From: Adineta ricciae
Taxonomy: Eukaryota; Rotifera; Eurotatoria; Adinetida; Adinetidae
DNA: 64,000 nt
Reading direction: 5' to 3'
Assembly: GCA_905250025.1 (NCBI GenBank)
Contig: CAJNOJ010000316.1
Location: 48,399 to 112,398 of the forward strand
This document shows positions 11,786-22,635 of this stretch, piece by piece. Below the pieces are notes generated by a model, which saw nothing but the letters and a program-made list of their open reading frames with translations, was not told the DNA's origin and ran no database searches. The position numbers and the translations under genes are program-made. Each line of letters opens with the position of its first letter. Positions within the stretch are counted from its first letter, which is position 1.

Positions 11786-13116
11786 TTACAATCCAAGACG
11801 GGCGAAAGCCATCTGTTTCCGTCGTTCGAGGATTCTGTCGAAACGAACTTCAGCTAAACGAAAACATATTTAATTGAACATCGATGTGGTCTTCTATAGA
11901 CATACTTGAACTTTTGACCAAACCACTTTGGACGTGTCGAACGAATGTAAAGAAATCACAAACACTCGCGATCTGCGTTAACAGAAAGTTATTATGTTGA
12001 AGAAAATAACAACAGGATTCGTACCCGATTACGTGCCAAACGTGATATGAAATACCATAAGCCATCTTCACTCAACCGAATTCGAAAGTCACACTGACAA
12101 ACTTCACCCATCAATGAGCACATTCTGAAAAATCAGTGTAAGACATCTTCATATTCATGTGTAGGATAATTTACTTGAGATTTCCAGTCGAATGGCAAAC
12201 TTCCATAGTTACACAATTATTTTCAATTGCTTCGAGGACTTTTGATGAAAGCTGCAAATACGAGTACATTTATGATTAGAATTTCTACATTTCCATTTGT
12301 CCTACTTCGGTGTTCGGGAATGATAAACATGGTAGAATATCTTCGTTATAAACTCGATAGATAAATAGCGATGCATCGCGTTCAATCGATGGGTTTTCAT
12401 CCCAAGATGTAAATTCTCGTAATAGAACCTCATCGATCTAAATTTCGATATGTACTTCAACTATTTGATGGTAGAGATGATTGACATACATGGTTATGAT
12501 TAGGTGACATATCCATTGATGTTCGACAAGAACTTAGAATTTGTTTCAGTTCGCTAATTGATTTCTTCAATTGAACATTTTCGAGCACGAGAGCATCGAT
12601 CTATAATTGAAAAATTTAATCTTATGTTTCCAGTCGAAGTCAAGAAACATTTCTACCGTTTGATTTGAAACTTTAAGCTTCTGTTCTGCATTCGCTTGAG
12701 CTTGTTTCGCTTGATCTACCATAGCATGCGCTGACTAGAACAAAACACATATTCATAGATTTGAACATCGTCTTCTACTAGTTACTTCGAATAATGATGT
12801 TGTTAGATCTTCAATTTCTCGATCGGTACTTTCACGTATTTGATTAGCTCGAAGAATTTCATGATCTTTATACTTCAAATCTTCTTTCACACGCTGTAGT
12901 TCATAGAATAACTTTTCAGCTGTGCTTGACGATGAATCGTATTCATGCAGATCTTGAGACGCTACAACTCCACTATCAATACTGAACGCTCTAGAAAAAT
13001 AATTCATCGGCGAATGATCATCTTCAAACAAAAGCATACGAATCCACACTGTTGGCATCACTTAAATCGTTACGATGATCGAGTATGATTTCAGATGATG
13101 GAGATTGTTCTACCAT
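11786..13116 (-). CDS. RAB3IP: Rabin8/RAB3IP-like Rab guanine nucleotide exchange factor
   Basis: This is a Sec2-type GEF expected to activate Rab8 or Rab3 on vesicles, including transport to the primary cilium. About nine exons are visible, among them 13116-13040, 12990-12786, about 12733-12657, 11972-11906 and 11853-11786. The Sec2 coiled coil is clear (EIEDLTTSLFEV followed by AHAMVDQAKQAQANAEQKL). The C-terminal half has LLREFTSWDENPSI and EDILPCLSFPNTEV, VLEAIENNCVTME, a CSLMGEVCQCDFRIRL zinc-knuckle-like segment and IASVCDFFTFVRHVQSGLVK. All have counterparts in Rabin8. It ends RRKQMAFARLGL. The ATG at 13116 follows a strong acceptor (TTTTTTAG, ending at 13123) by six bases, so the leader is probably spliced in cis or in trans. 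Exon borders in the middle of the gene are approximate. Confidence 0.9.
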
Positions 13117-13485
13117 GATTATCTAAAAAAAGGAAATCTCGAAGATTAAGTATAAATGGCGGAAAAATTCTTGAGAAGAAAAAGAACGTAGGTAGCAGGA
13201 ATAATTAGCAGAATACCGTCGGCGCCTTCGGTGCTTATCAACTTCGTTAGATGTTAAAGATTAATATCCGATTAAGTGGATCAAAAAGCCCTTCGAGAAC
13301 TACTAGAAGGCTCCTTTTCTATCCCTGTCGTGTAATTAGCACAAGCAAAAAGATCATTTTCAACTGAAATTTCTCTAGAGAATCTCGACTGAATGATTTG
13401 GTTTATTTTACATACAGTATAAAATCATGACTTGTTTCAATTTCGACTTTTCTCGATCCTTTTTTGCTTGTCATAGACTTACCTG

Positions 13486-13668
13486 TGTAGGATTTATACA
13501 AATAAGTAAATAGAAGAAAAAGGCAAGAACGTCAAAGATGACAATCACGCCCGTATATTTTTTCCTCCTACGTCGAGACGACACAAACAGTCTAAAACAA
13601 CAACTCAATCCACCACTAGTTGTTGGTTCGTATAGATGACGTTCAACATCATCACTTGTTCTTCGCAC
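13486..13668 (-). CDS. Possible upstream exon with a membrane segment
   Basis: An open segment of 61 codons begins at an ATG at 13668, contains a basic stretch (SSRRRRKKYTG) followed by a hydrophobic segment (VIVIFDVLAFFFYLLICI), and ends at a near-ideal donor (CAG/GTAAGT). Splicing to the acceptor at 13123 would keep the reading frame into the Rabin8-like protein. It may therefore be an alternative, membrane-anchoring first exon, or the exon of a separate small gene. I do not recognise the protein. Confidence 0.4.
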
Positions 13669-15137
13669 TATGGAAATTGAGCCAAGTCATTCCTGTGGCA
13701 TTTGAAATCTAGCTCGAGTGTACGGAAGTTGAGAGTAAATATCAAATTTTTATACTCAACATTAAAAATTAATAGAAATAACAAACAGATCAAACACTTC
13801 CGCTCCGAAATTAAAAAGTTAACCAGAAATTCTCCCAATACAAATCGACGAGGGTACATGCACATTCTTGGAAGGGCTGAAAGAACACAAAGTCTCCAAA
13901 AATAACACTAGCTGTCCTGAATCACGAAACATTTTATTTTCGAAGAGAAAAATGTTCCTGACAACGGCATGCAGCCAGAAGAGTTCATATAATCAAGAAC
14001 TGCTTGCTCGCATCGACAGATAAGATCATAACTTTGAAGAATCTTTTTATGTGACATAAGTACTTGTCGCCTATCCTCGAACTTTCACCATAGCTATTTA
14101 AGGATTGATAGATTTTGTTATGATACATATGATCTGTTGTCTTTTTTGTGGCGAATGCTCTTCCTTAGAGATTAGCACTGTTTAGATAGAAGTTCTCGTC
14201 GTGCGGATAATTTCTACCGAGCGGATGTCTTTGTTCATTTTTCACATAAAATATTCAGAAAAACCTTAAAGATTAATTCCACTTCCTTTTCCGTCATTTA
14301 AAGGAGAGAAAAAAACAAAAAATAATAATTTATATGCTTTTAACAAATAATGTCTTTCTAATTGGTTTTTGTTTTTATAAATATAGTAATTCTATCAGGT
14401 AGTTTAATGAGCAAGATATCCGTTGCTGAAGAGAAAAGAAAGAAAACAAATCCGCTTTTTGAACACGATGCTGTCTGCTAATTTGTCCGATGATTAATAG
14501 ATCGACTAGTATATTCTTGTATTTTTTCTCTGAAATAAAAGAGAAAACAAAGGAAGTTTCTGGCTGAGATGTGGAGTATTCGCTTTGCAATCGTCTCCTT
14601 CATTGTCAATACCTGATCAATGTTTTCACACTCATATTGCGTGCAATTGTCATGGCCATGATCGTTTGTTCTCGTCGATTTCTCTTTTTTTTGTATTCAA
14701 ATTTCTTCTTAGGGAATAATAATAATGGGAGCAACAACGGACGTCAACCTCCCTACACGCACACACACACACAGTTCTCTCCTATTCTTCATCATCTCAT
14801 AAGTTTTGGAATGATGTTAGCTATAGGCATCCTCGTCGTCGAGCATGAAAACCTGAACGCGAGTATTGAGATGAAAGAAAAAAAACGATGTCAAACAGAA
14901 ATACCTTTATTTGCATTATGGTGCACGTTCAAAAGTAAACATTGATCGTTCTACGCTTTTCCTTGAAGAGATTAATGAGTGGGACAGGCTGATGGTGTAA
15001 TAGCAGATCGCATACCACATGTGTTCGTATGAGTTAAAGCTTGCCACTCACGTAAATATTCGCATTTTCACTTGAAGTTTTTCTTTAGATAAACATGAAA
15101 CTATAGAATTCGTCTTTTTCTTCGTATAAGTATCTTT
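13669..15137. other. Intergenic, AT-rich
   Basis: No gene was recognised. A CA repeat is at about 14757-14773, and T-rich and A-rich tracts are frequent. The 3' end is the probable promoter and leader of the gene at 15138. Open frames here look random. Confidence 0.4.
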
Positions 15138-16352
15138 ATGTCGAATATAAACAATCAAATCGATGTTAATATGTCGAACGATTTGCTCGCTAGCTCATTA
15201 CCAGCTCGGTCAGGTCTTTATCGTTCTCTGTCAGCTAAGCGTTCTCGAGATCCTTCACATCGCAAAAGTGTTTCATTCAACGACGTCCCCACGGTGCATG
15301 AAGTACCTCTCTACGATTCCGTACGCAATTCTAATTATGATCCTTATCGATCGTGGATTTATGCAGAACCGGCATCATCAACATCGATTAATTCACCATT
15401 TTCTTCGTCACCGCTTCATATAACCAGTGCTACGAATCACAAACCATATACTACATTGACTCGTTCAAATAGTACTCTCTATTCTTCGACAAGTCGACTG
15501 GCAGATTGGTCTATGCGGACTAAAACATTGAAAATTACTGAAGATTCACTCGATCATAATTCATCGTGCAATCCACCATTAATTGTTGTTCATACACCAG
15601 AAGAACGATCACGTATGAATACGAATACGGAATTCAATCTGTTAGTAACACCTGAAACTGTTGAAGAACGAAAACGTTCATATCGTCCAGCCACTCCGCA
15701 TCATCCTCATCAGTCCGAACATGTTCGCAGTCTTCCATTCACTTATGTACCCATGTCTGAATCCAGTATTACATACACATCATTATTATCATCAGCAAAT
15801 TCCTCTTCTAATGAGCACATGCCGGCTGGAAACACACGTTCAGGGCGTGTGCGATCAGCGACACTACCTTTCACTACGAACCAGCATTCAACACGTCATA
15901 ATGAAAATAGCGTAACCGTAGCAACGCGTCCGACAACTTCTTCTTCGCGAACTGTTTTGAAACCAGCAACAATAGCTTTTCAATGCGCACAGCCAAGTAT
16001 TAATTTCTCTGTTACAAAACCACCTACTGTTCCAGTTCGTTCAACATCTTCTGCTGCTCATGCACGACTGTTATACTCGTTAAATCGACCGTTATCTTCC
16101 GCGTACCGTTATAATACCACTCATCCTGTACCAGATTCGCTAAGCAAGCCTTCTCCTACTAACTCACTTACACGTTCACGATCAGCTAATCTTATAAGTA
16201 CAAGGCGTCATGCAAATTCACCAATTCCTACTCTTGATGGACAGTCAGAGGGAACTAATAACTATTTGTCAAGCAAACGTACTCCGAATATAAGACACAC
16301 TTATGGTTCCGATTACACTCATCGCCTTCTGTTACCAGCGGATATTAATTGA
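15138..16352 (+). CDS. Ser/Thr-rich orphan with PP1-docking-like motif
   Basis: This is an uninterrupted frame of 404 residues that I do not recognise as a named family. It is rich in Ser, Thr, Arg and Asn and looks largely disordered, with no signal peptide or membrane segment. Residues 43-47 (KSVSF, within HRKSVSFNDVPTVHE) fit the [RK]x[VI]x[FW] docking motif of protein phosphatase 1 regulators. An intronless 1.2-kb frame with consistent composition, a start followed by DPSHRKSVSF and a stop before AT-rich DNA support it as a real gene. Many SP/TP and RSxS sites could be phosphorylated. A scaffold or phosphatase-targeting role is only a guess. An AATAAA lies at 17153. Confidence 0.7.
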   Translation: MSNINNQIDVNMSNDLLASSLPARSGLYRSLSAKRSRDPSHRKSVSFNDVPTVHEVPLYDSVRNSNYDPYRSWIYAEPASSTSINSPFSSSPLHITSATNHKPYTTLTRSNSTLYSSTSRLADWSMRTKTLKITEDSLDHNSSCNPPLIVVHTPEERSRMNTNTEFNLLVTPETVEERKRSYRPATPHHPHQSEHVRSLPFTYVPMSESSITYTSLLSSANSSSNEHMPAGNTRSGRVRSATLPFTTNQHSTRHNENSVTVATRPTTSSSRTVLKPATIAFQCAQPSINFSVTKPPTVPVRSTSSAAHARLLYSLNRPLSSAYRYNTTHPVPDSLSKPSPTNSLTRSRSANLISTRRHANSPIPTLDGQSEGTNNYLSSKRTPNIRHTYGSDYTHRLLLPADIN

Positions 16353-18738
16353 AAGACACTCATTGTATTTTTCTCCTTCTTTTTTCTTTTCGTGGTAATT
16401 GATTTTCATGCGCTCGAAAACTTAATCATCATATATATATGTGTATATATGTATTTGCACACGTATCTAGATCGAATTGATTGCATTTTATAAATTATCT
16501 CCATCAACAACGTAGAAGATTCTCTTAAGCCTTTCCTTTCCTTTCTCTTCCCCTTCTTCATCCACTTAATCGTCATGAGAAGCTGTCATATACCACAGTC
16601 GAAGTCATTCCATACCGAGTTAAACATTTAAAAAAAAAGAAAAAGACATCAGTTTTGAAAAGTGTGAACAACACGATGTTTATCATAGTTCTCTCTTCTT
16701 ATTTTATCGATAAATTAAGATAGCACTACGGTTATATATATGTTCCATCTGACTATCATTCCCATCGTTACATGTAAATGACTTATGATTGTTAGCTTAC
16801 GATACCATTCTCACCATCAATGTTGGCTTAAGAGATAGGCAAAACGAATCTCTCTCTCTCTCTTCTTTCTCTGTATATATTGAAGTGCATACTGTTCGTC
16901 TTTTCGTATTCTGTTTCGTTTAAAAATTAGAGAAGCGAGTTGTTGTTTTTCTTCGATAGGAGTCATTCAATTGAAAGTTGATCTTCACTTGCGCTCGATC
17001 GTGCGAGTTAGGACGGACAATGACAATGAAGAAAAAAATTCTTTGTTCGTCTGGCTCGTATTATTGGTGCAATGTATAGGAGCGACGTTGAGATAGCATG
17101 ATAGTAAGTTATTCTAGTTAATTCGATTTGCTTGTTTTCCTTTCTAGCTATTAATAAAATAAAATGTGAATCAATGCATCCTACAATTGATTGTAGGTAT
17201 ACGTCCTTAAAATGCTAAATCATAATGCAATTAGCTGTTCAACTTCATTTTTATGCCGCGATAAATTATGTGTTTGGCTGATGCTTCCATTGTTTTTCTT
17301 TTTGCCGATGTCGAGATTTTGGAATAATAAATAGACCCACTTCTGTGCTTCTTTTTTTTCTGAACATGAAAATAAAAAGAGTAATTGGCCATAAACGCAG
17401 AGAACCAATAGAATAAGTTAATGAAGTGTATGCTTAACGAATAACGTTCATATATTTACATCGATGTTCTAGAAGAAAAATCTTTTCCAAATCATGGAAC
17501 TCGAGTTCAAATAGATGGAAGATAAAAGTGTTTTCGTTCGCTGACAAATATGATCATGTTGAACCTCCGGATTTAATATTTATCGTTAACAAAACGCAGA
17601 AAAACGCACGAAGTCACGATCTAAAGTGCTCTTGAGCAAGAAGTTCTCTTCTCTCGGAACTTTTCCTGTTTAAAGACAAACACGGACTTTCCTCAGACGC
17701 TTGATAGCAACATCAGAGGAGAAGAAAAAAAACTACATTTTGTCCTCTCTCGTTTTATTCGCCTCCGTATTCTTTCTCTCTCTCTCTCTCCTTTCTATCT
17801 CCGTTACTTTCTCTCATTCAGACTCATAAGTATTAGAGATCTTTACTGTCATTCTCCAGAAACACAATATATTTGTTTGTGCAGACAATTTGATTTGACC
17901 CACAAAAGAAAACATTATCTTGTAGGTAAATGAAATAATCTTCTTAAGAAAGATGATCTCAGTTTTCTTCATTCTTCTTTTGTTTCGCACTGTTATTCCA
18001 TCCTACCTTCAATTATTTATAATAAAAAAATAATGAGATTGACAGCAAAGTTTTTTCCATACTCGTTGACAGTTAGGCATTCACTTAATGTACGATGAGA
18101 CACTTTCTGTTATTGTCAACTACCAGTAGGCCGTAATAGAACAAGTAGATGTGGGCGTGCCAGCTTGAGTTTCGAGTTTTTCTTAGAGTCTAGATTCTCT
18201 GCTATAGGCGTTTTCCAATTGATAGATATATAAAACAGGAAAGAAAAATAAAGGTCCATAATTGAATAGAATAAGAATGACACGTTTGCGAGATTAAACG
18301 GTCAACAAGGAGAAAAAAAAGGAAAATCATGATTTTACTAGTTCATACGTCCAGAGCGTGCTTCCGAGATTCTCAATCGCTTGTAGGATTTCAGGTGAAA
18401 ATGTATATAGACTCTGTATCCAGTTAAGCAAACTAACACACCATAATCCTATAAATGCGATAATTCGTTCATATCTTGATATATTAAAGCAAATAATTAC
18501 AGAGAGTGACGTTAGATGTGTTCTCGAGAGATGCTTGCAAAAAAGAATTCAAATGAAAAGAATTTTTTTGTTCTACACCAAGTATCATTATGATGACTAC
18601 TATTTGAGGATATTAAGTCATTATTTATAACTGCCTGCGATCACGCAGGTGGAAAGTCATCTCCCAATTATCTAACTACTCGCTTTGATCATCAATCTTG
18701 TTCATATATTTATTAGATAGAATTTGCCGTGAGTCAAT
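16353..18738. other. Long intergenic stretch with simple repeats
   Basis: Contains TA/TG alternation at about 16430-16455, CT runs at about 16850 and 17777, and a polyadenylation signal at 17153 for the upstream orphan. No conserved coding segment was seen; a 90-codon open frame at 18358 shows no features of a real protein. The last few hundred bases probably include the promoter of the receptor gene. Confidence 0.4.
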
Positions 18739-20022
18739 ATGTATTCAAATATGACAAATTCACAGCAAATAGCAACGGACGGCAGAAATATGACGGATAG
18801 TGGTTGTGATTTTGACATATTAGTTTTAATTATGGAAATTCAGTCAATACTATTAGTTATTTTTGGTTTTGTTGCAAATTTATTTTCGTTTGTTGTTTTA
18901 ATTCAACCGCGTTTGCGTCGTCGACCGACATTTTCTTACCTCGCATTTCTCAGCCTGTCTAATGCACTGCTATCCTTAGTACATGCATTTTTTACTATCA
19001 TCGGCCTTTATTTTGGTTTAACGTTAGAAAATCTTTCATTGTTCATATTTTGTCGATTGCTAAATCGATTCCTAATCGACTTTTTAACGCATTTTTCGTT
19101 ATACACATTGACAGCAGTCGACATCGACCGTGTGCGGACAGTAACGTCAAAAACAAATCAACAGCCCAATTATAATTCTGGTCATCGATCGCTGCAGTAC
19201 GGCTGCGCGAAAGCATTTTTACGTGTCTGCATTATTGAATTATCGTTTGTTTGTGTTTTTTTTCTTGTCAATCTACACTGGCTAACATCCTATGGTTACA
19301 CAGCATCAAGAAACTATCAAGGCGATATTATTCACGTCACTATGTGTACAGTTGTTGATACCGATGGATATTCCCTTTCCTACGGGATCTACTTGACAAC
19401 AATTTTACCTATTGTTGAGTTGATTATGTTCGGAATTGTTCCATTTCTAATCAGTTTATTCGCAACCATAATCATCTTGCGGCAAGTTTCGGTCAAAGAA
19501 TCAATTATGAATTCAGCGAATAAACATCTTCAGCAATCGCGACGACGGAAAGAACTGCATTTATCTATTTTACTTATATCTCTCAATTGTGTCTTTCTAC
19601 TATTCACAACTCCACATCTTGTGTATACGATCCATGTGGGTGACTTACGAAACCGACTGAATAGCTTTGCGACGAGTGAAGGAGAGATTTGCTCGGTGGC
19701 ATTTACACAAAAAAGTTTAGATCTCCTACAACAATGTTATTTCATGTCGACGTTCTTCTTGTACATCTTGACCAACAAACGCTTTCGAGAAGAATTCTAT
19801 CGTTTATTTCGATGCTGCATATTCAGTTGTCGCCGAAGTCACAATCCACCAAAATCACAAGCGGAGAGAATTCATCGTCCAAAAATAAATGAAAACTTTA
19901 ATCGTATAGATGGAAAGAAACAGAATAATTTATCGACACCTTTTCAAGATAGGTTCGGAAGTCGAGCGTCTCTCAGTGACGCTTCGCAAGATGATGAACT
20001 TGCAACACCATTAGATAATTGA
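18739..20022 (+). CDS. Orphan seven-transmembrane receptor (class A-like)
   Basis: An intronless 427-residue integral membrane protein with seven hydrophobic segments and GPCR layout. The extracellular N-terminus has two N-glycosylation sequons (N4-M-T, N17-M-T) and TM1 contains GFVANLFSFVVL. The end of TM3 reads VDIDRVRTV, so the usual DRY is DRV. A Cys before TM3 (IFCRLLNRF) and a Cys in the second extracellular loop (VTMCTVVD) could form the conserved disulfide. TM6 is preceded by a basic stretch (QQSRRRKELHL). The TM7 NPxxY motif is replaced by STFFLYILTN, followed by a helix-8-like RFREEFYRLF and Cys residues that could be palmitoylated. Peptide-receptor-like divergence is likely, but the ligand is unknown. 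An AATAAA lies at 20131. Confidence 0.85.
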   Translation: MYSNMTNSQQIATDGRNMTDSGCDFDILVLIMEIQSILLVIFGFVANLFSFVVLIQPRLRRRPTFSYLAFLSLSNALLSLVHAFFTIIGLYFGLTLENLSLFIFCRLLNRFLIDFLTHFSLYTLTAVDIDRVRTVTSKTNQQPNYNSGHRSLQYGCAKAFLRVCIIELSFVCVFFLVNLHWLTSYGYTASRNYQGDIIHVTMCTVVDTDGYSLSYGIYLTTILPIVELIMFGIVPFLISLFATIIILRQVSVKESIMNSANKHLQQSRRRKELHLSILLISLNCVFLLFTTPHLVYTIHVGDLRNRLNSFATSEGEICSVAFTQKSLDLLQQCYFMSTFFLYILTNKRFREEFYRLFRCCIFSCRRSHNPPKSQAERIHRPKINENFNRIDGKKQNNLSTPFQDRFGSRASLSDASQDDELATPLDN

Positions 20023-22635
20023 AGACATTTTTTATTTATCAACTGTTGCTTTTGTTCTATGGGCTAATTCCGTGAAAAAATCTTTTTGTTTCTATGTATC
20101 AATATTTATAATTCAATTGAATAATAGAATAATAAAACAGCGAAGATCAAGTGAATTAGATTCGCAGATCACCGTCACATTCTTAGTCTCATTTCTAAAC
20201 TTTGACATTATTATTAATTACTGCCGACTTGCAAATGTCGATCTTGTATTCTATAAACAAACAAAAACTGACAGATATATTGCCTTTGACATAATTATTC
20301 ATGAAGACACCATTAGTCTTTATTTTCTACATTGTGGCACAGCATAATTAACTTGATTTTCATTCAAGAGGGGGCTTATATGGTTATATATATATATATA
20401 ACGAATCGTTAGGTATGTACTGAATGTGCTGTGGGTCCAGTTTTGTTTTGGCAATGATGAGTGTCTGTCATCTGTCAATATCACGTTAGATTTGTTGAAA
20501 GTAAACATAATGGATATGTAGGGATGAAAATGAATTGTTTGTTTTGAAGAATCCCATGGGCAACATGTCTTAGTTACTGGAACTAATTCGATTAAGTGAG
20601 GCACTTGTCTAATATCGATGTTCTCGAGTGTCGATGAAGATCTTTACAACATTTTTAATAAACTAATCGACGATAATCGAATCAGCGTTCATCGCAATGA
20701 TATGCAGTAGATTTTATCATGCGAAAAAAACCTCATCATCGAACAAGAAAATGTCAAGCTATGTCAATGTTTTTTAGTAAGTGAACTGCCATGGAAGTTA
20801 TTATTAGTAATTCTTTGAAAAGCGGGCATCGCATCTTTGATATATCACAGTTATAGTTTGTCATTAATAATAAATTACGAAGTGATGAAATATGCACGTG
20901 GTAGTTTAGCATGCTGCAAGTTTGTACTCCGACACGCACGTCTGAACAAAAGAAATGTCTCATCATTGATTGATCAGTTGCTCTCACTAGTCTTCGAGAT
21001 AGATTTGTCGTAAAAATAAATTGATTTTCTAGTCCATTATCATGAACAAACTAAGTTAAGCTCGATTGCCTTGGCGGTTTTTCTTCTTTCTTTGCCTGTA
21101 AGTTTTCCGTCTGAAAATGCCATAAAATTAATTACGATAGTCTAACACTCAACGTCATCTGGTTAGCGTGGAAATTACAGTCACACACCGTTACATACAC
21201 TATGTCAAATTTCTTAATTTGTATGATAAAAAAACATACCAGGCGATTCACCGCTCCGAATTAAATGATACATTATACGGAGCGAGCAGCGCACCTGTTA
21301 TTACGGCCAGTTATAAAGATATCAGCACATTTGAAAGCTAGAGTATCTCCATCTTAACAACAAAGGTTTACTGGCAAAGGGAATGCGTCTAGCTTAAGCT
21401 GCAAGGGACGCTGTGTGCTTCCACCAATCTTCGATTGTTATCAACTCCTAAGGAAGAAAATCGTTAGCTGTATTCTTCATGGTCGCGTTTCTATGGTATT
21501 ATTAATGTTTTTTTTAATCAAGTATATCGCAGATATAAAGGTGAATGTAGTGCAAAGTAACCGATAAAGCTTCGTAGTTAGATTACCTTCTTCATTTTTA
21601 TCCTTCGTGGAAAAGAGAAATAAAATTCTTTTGAAAGATATTCAGTCAATATCGACCGATGCGTTTATTGTTTATTATTTCAAATATAATATTCGAACAT
21701 TTAGATTTGAGTGTGCTTTATTGAAAGAAGAGCTTTTTCGATAGATAGATTGTTTCTTTGCAATTGAGCGAGACAGCTATTCCAATGCGACTCTTTGTGA
21801 AAAATGAAGTTATTGCGAGAGAATGTTTCGATTCTTTACGATCAAATAAGATGAATTGATACTTGACTAGGCGATCTACTTCAACAACAGTACATCTTCA
21901 AGTTGCCTTAATGAGTATCATATCTTATGTAAATCAACGCATAGAATGTTTGGAAATGTCGAAAAACTGCATTTTTCATTAATGTTTATCTATGACAAGA
22001 ACTTTACGTGAAATGACATCATAACAAAGAGTTAGTTGTTTTAGCGTATGTTATTAACATGCAAATCAAACATGTAACTCTTCGACAGGAAGTCAAACCA
22101 GGGCTTAATCAGTCCTTATTCATAGTCATTGTTCTATCAATTATTTTTTATAAAGAGTTCAAGCAAATAGTGTCTGATTGCAAGAAAGTCACTTCGTATT
22201 GTTCATTTACAGAAACTAATTGCAGCAGCAAAAGTAGGACAGCGTAGATATAGTTTTACAGGTGCAATACGAGAAGAGGAAAGAAACGGTATGTTGTAAT
22301 TAGACAATCTAATTGATAAGCAACGAAAGGCATGCTATGGGATAATAAAGAGCGACATCTGTATAAAGGCCAATTGTTGTTTTCGATCGGATCGATACAT
22401 CGAAATAATCTTAAAAATTTTATTTGCAAAGCGAAAACAAATTTTCGAGAAATAAAATTTCTTAGTTGATAAGCTTTCGTTGCCAAGGTAGTGTCAAGAA
22501 CTGTTATGGCGACACCGTATTAGTCTCCCACTCAAACAGAAGTGGAGAGATTTGTGTACTAACTTGTTTGTTTCCTTGAAGTTTACATTTGTAGTTAATT
22601 AATATCGTTGTTTTAGTTATTAGAGAAAACGAATC
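20023..22635. other. Intergenic, no gene recognised
   Basis: About 2.6 kb with a TA repeat at about 20385-20400 and the receptor polyadenylation signal at 20131. Open frames are short and unconvincing. A TTTTAG acceptor-like site ending at 22616 lies just before the RPGR-like start codon and may mark its leader exon. Confidence 0.4.

Noticed and set aside
14571-14945. 124-codon plus-strand open frame
   Set aside because: Built partly from a CA repeat and homopolymer runs; no recognisable protein.
18358-18630. 90-codon plus-strand open frame
   Set aside because: No domain, membrane or signal features and no splice context; random open frame in AT-rich DNA.
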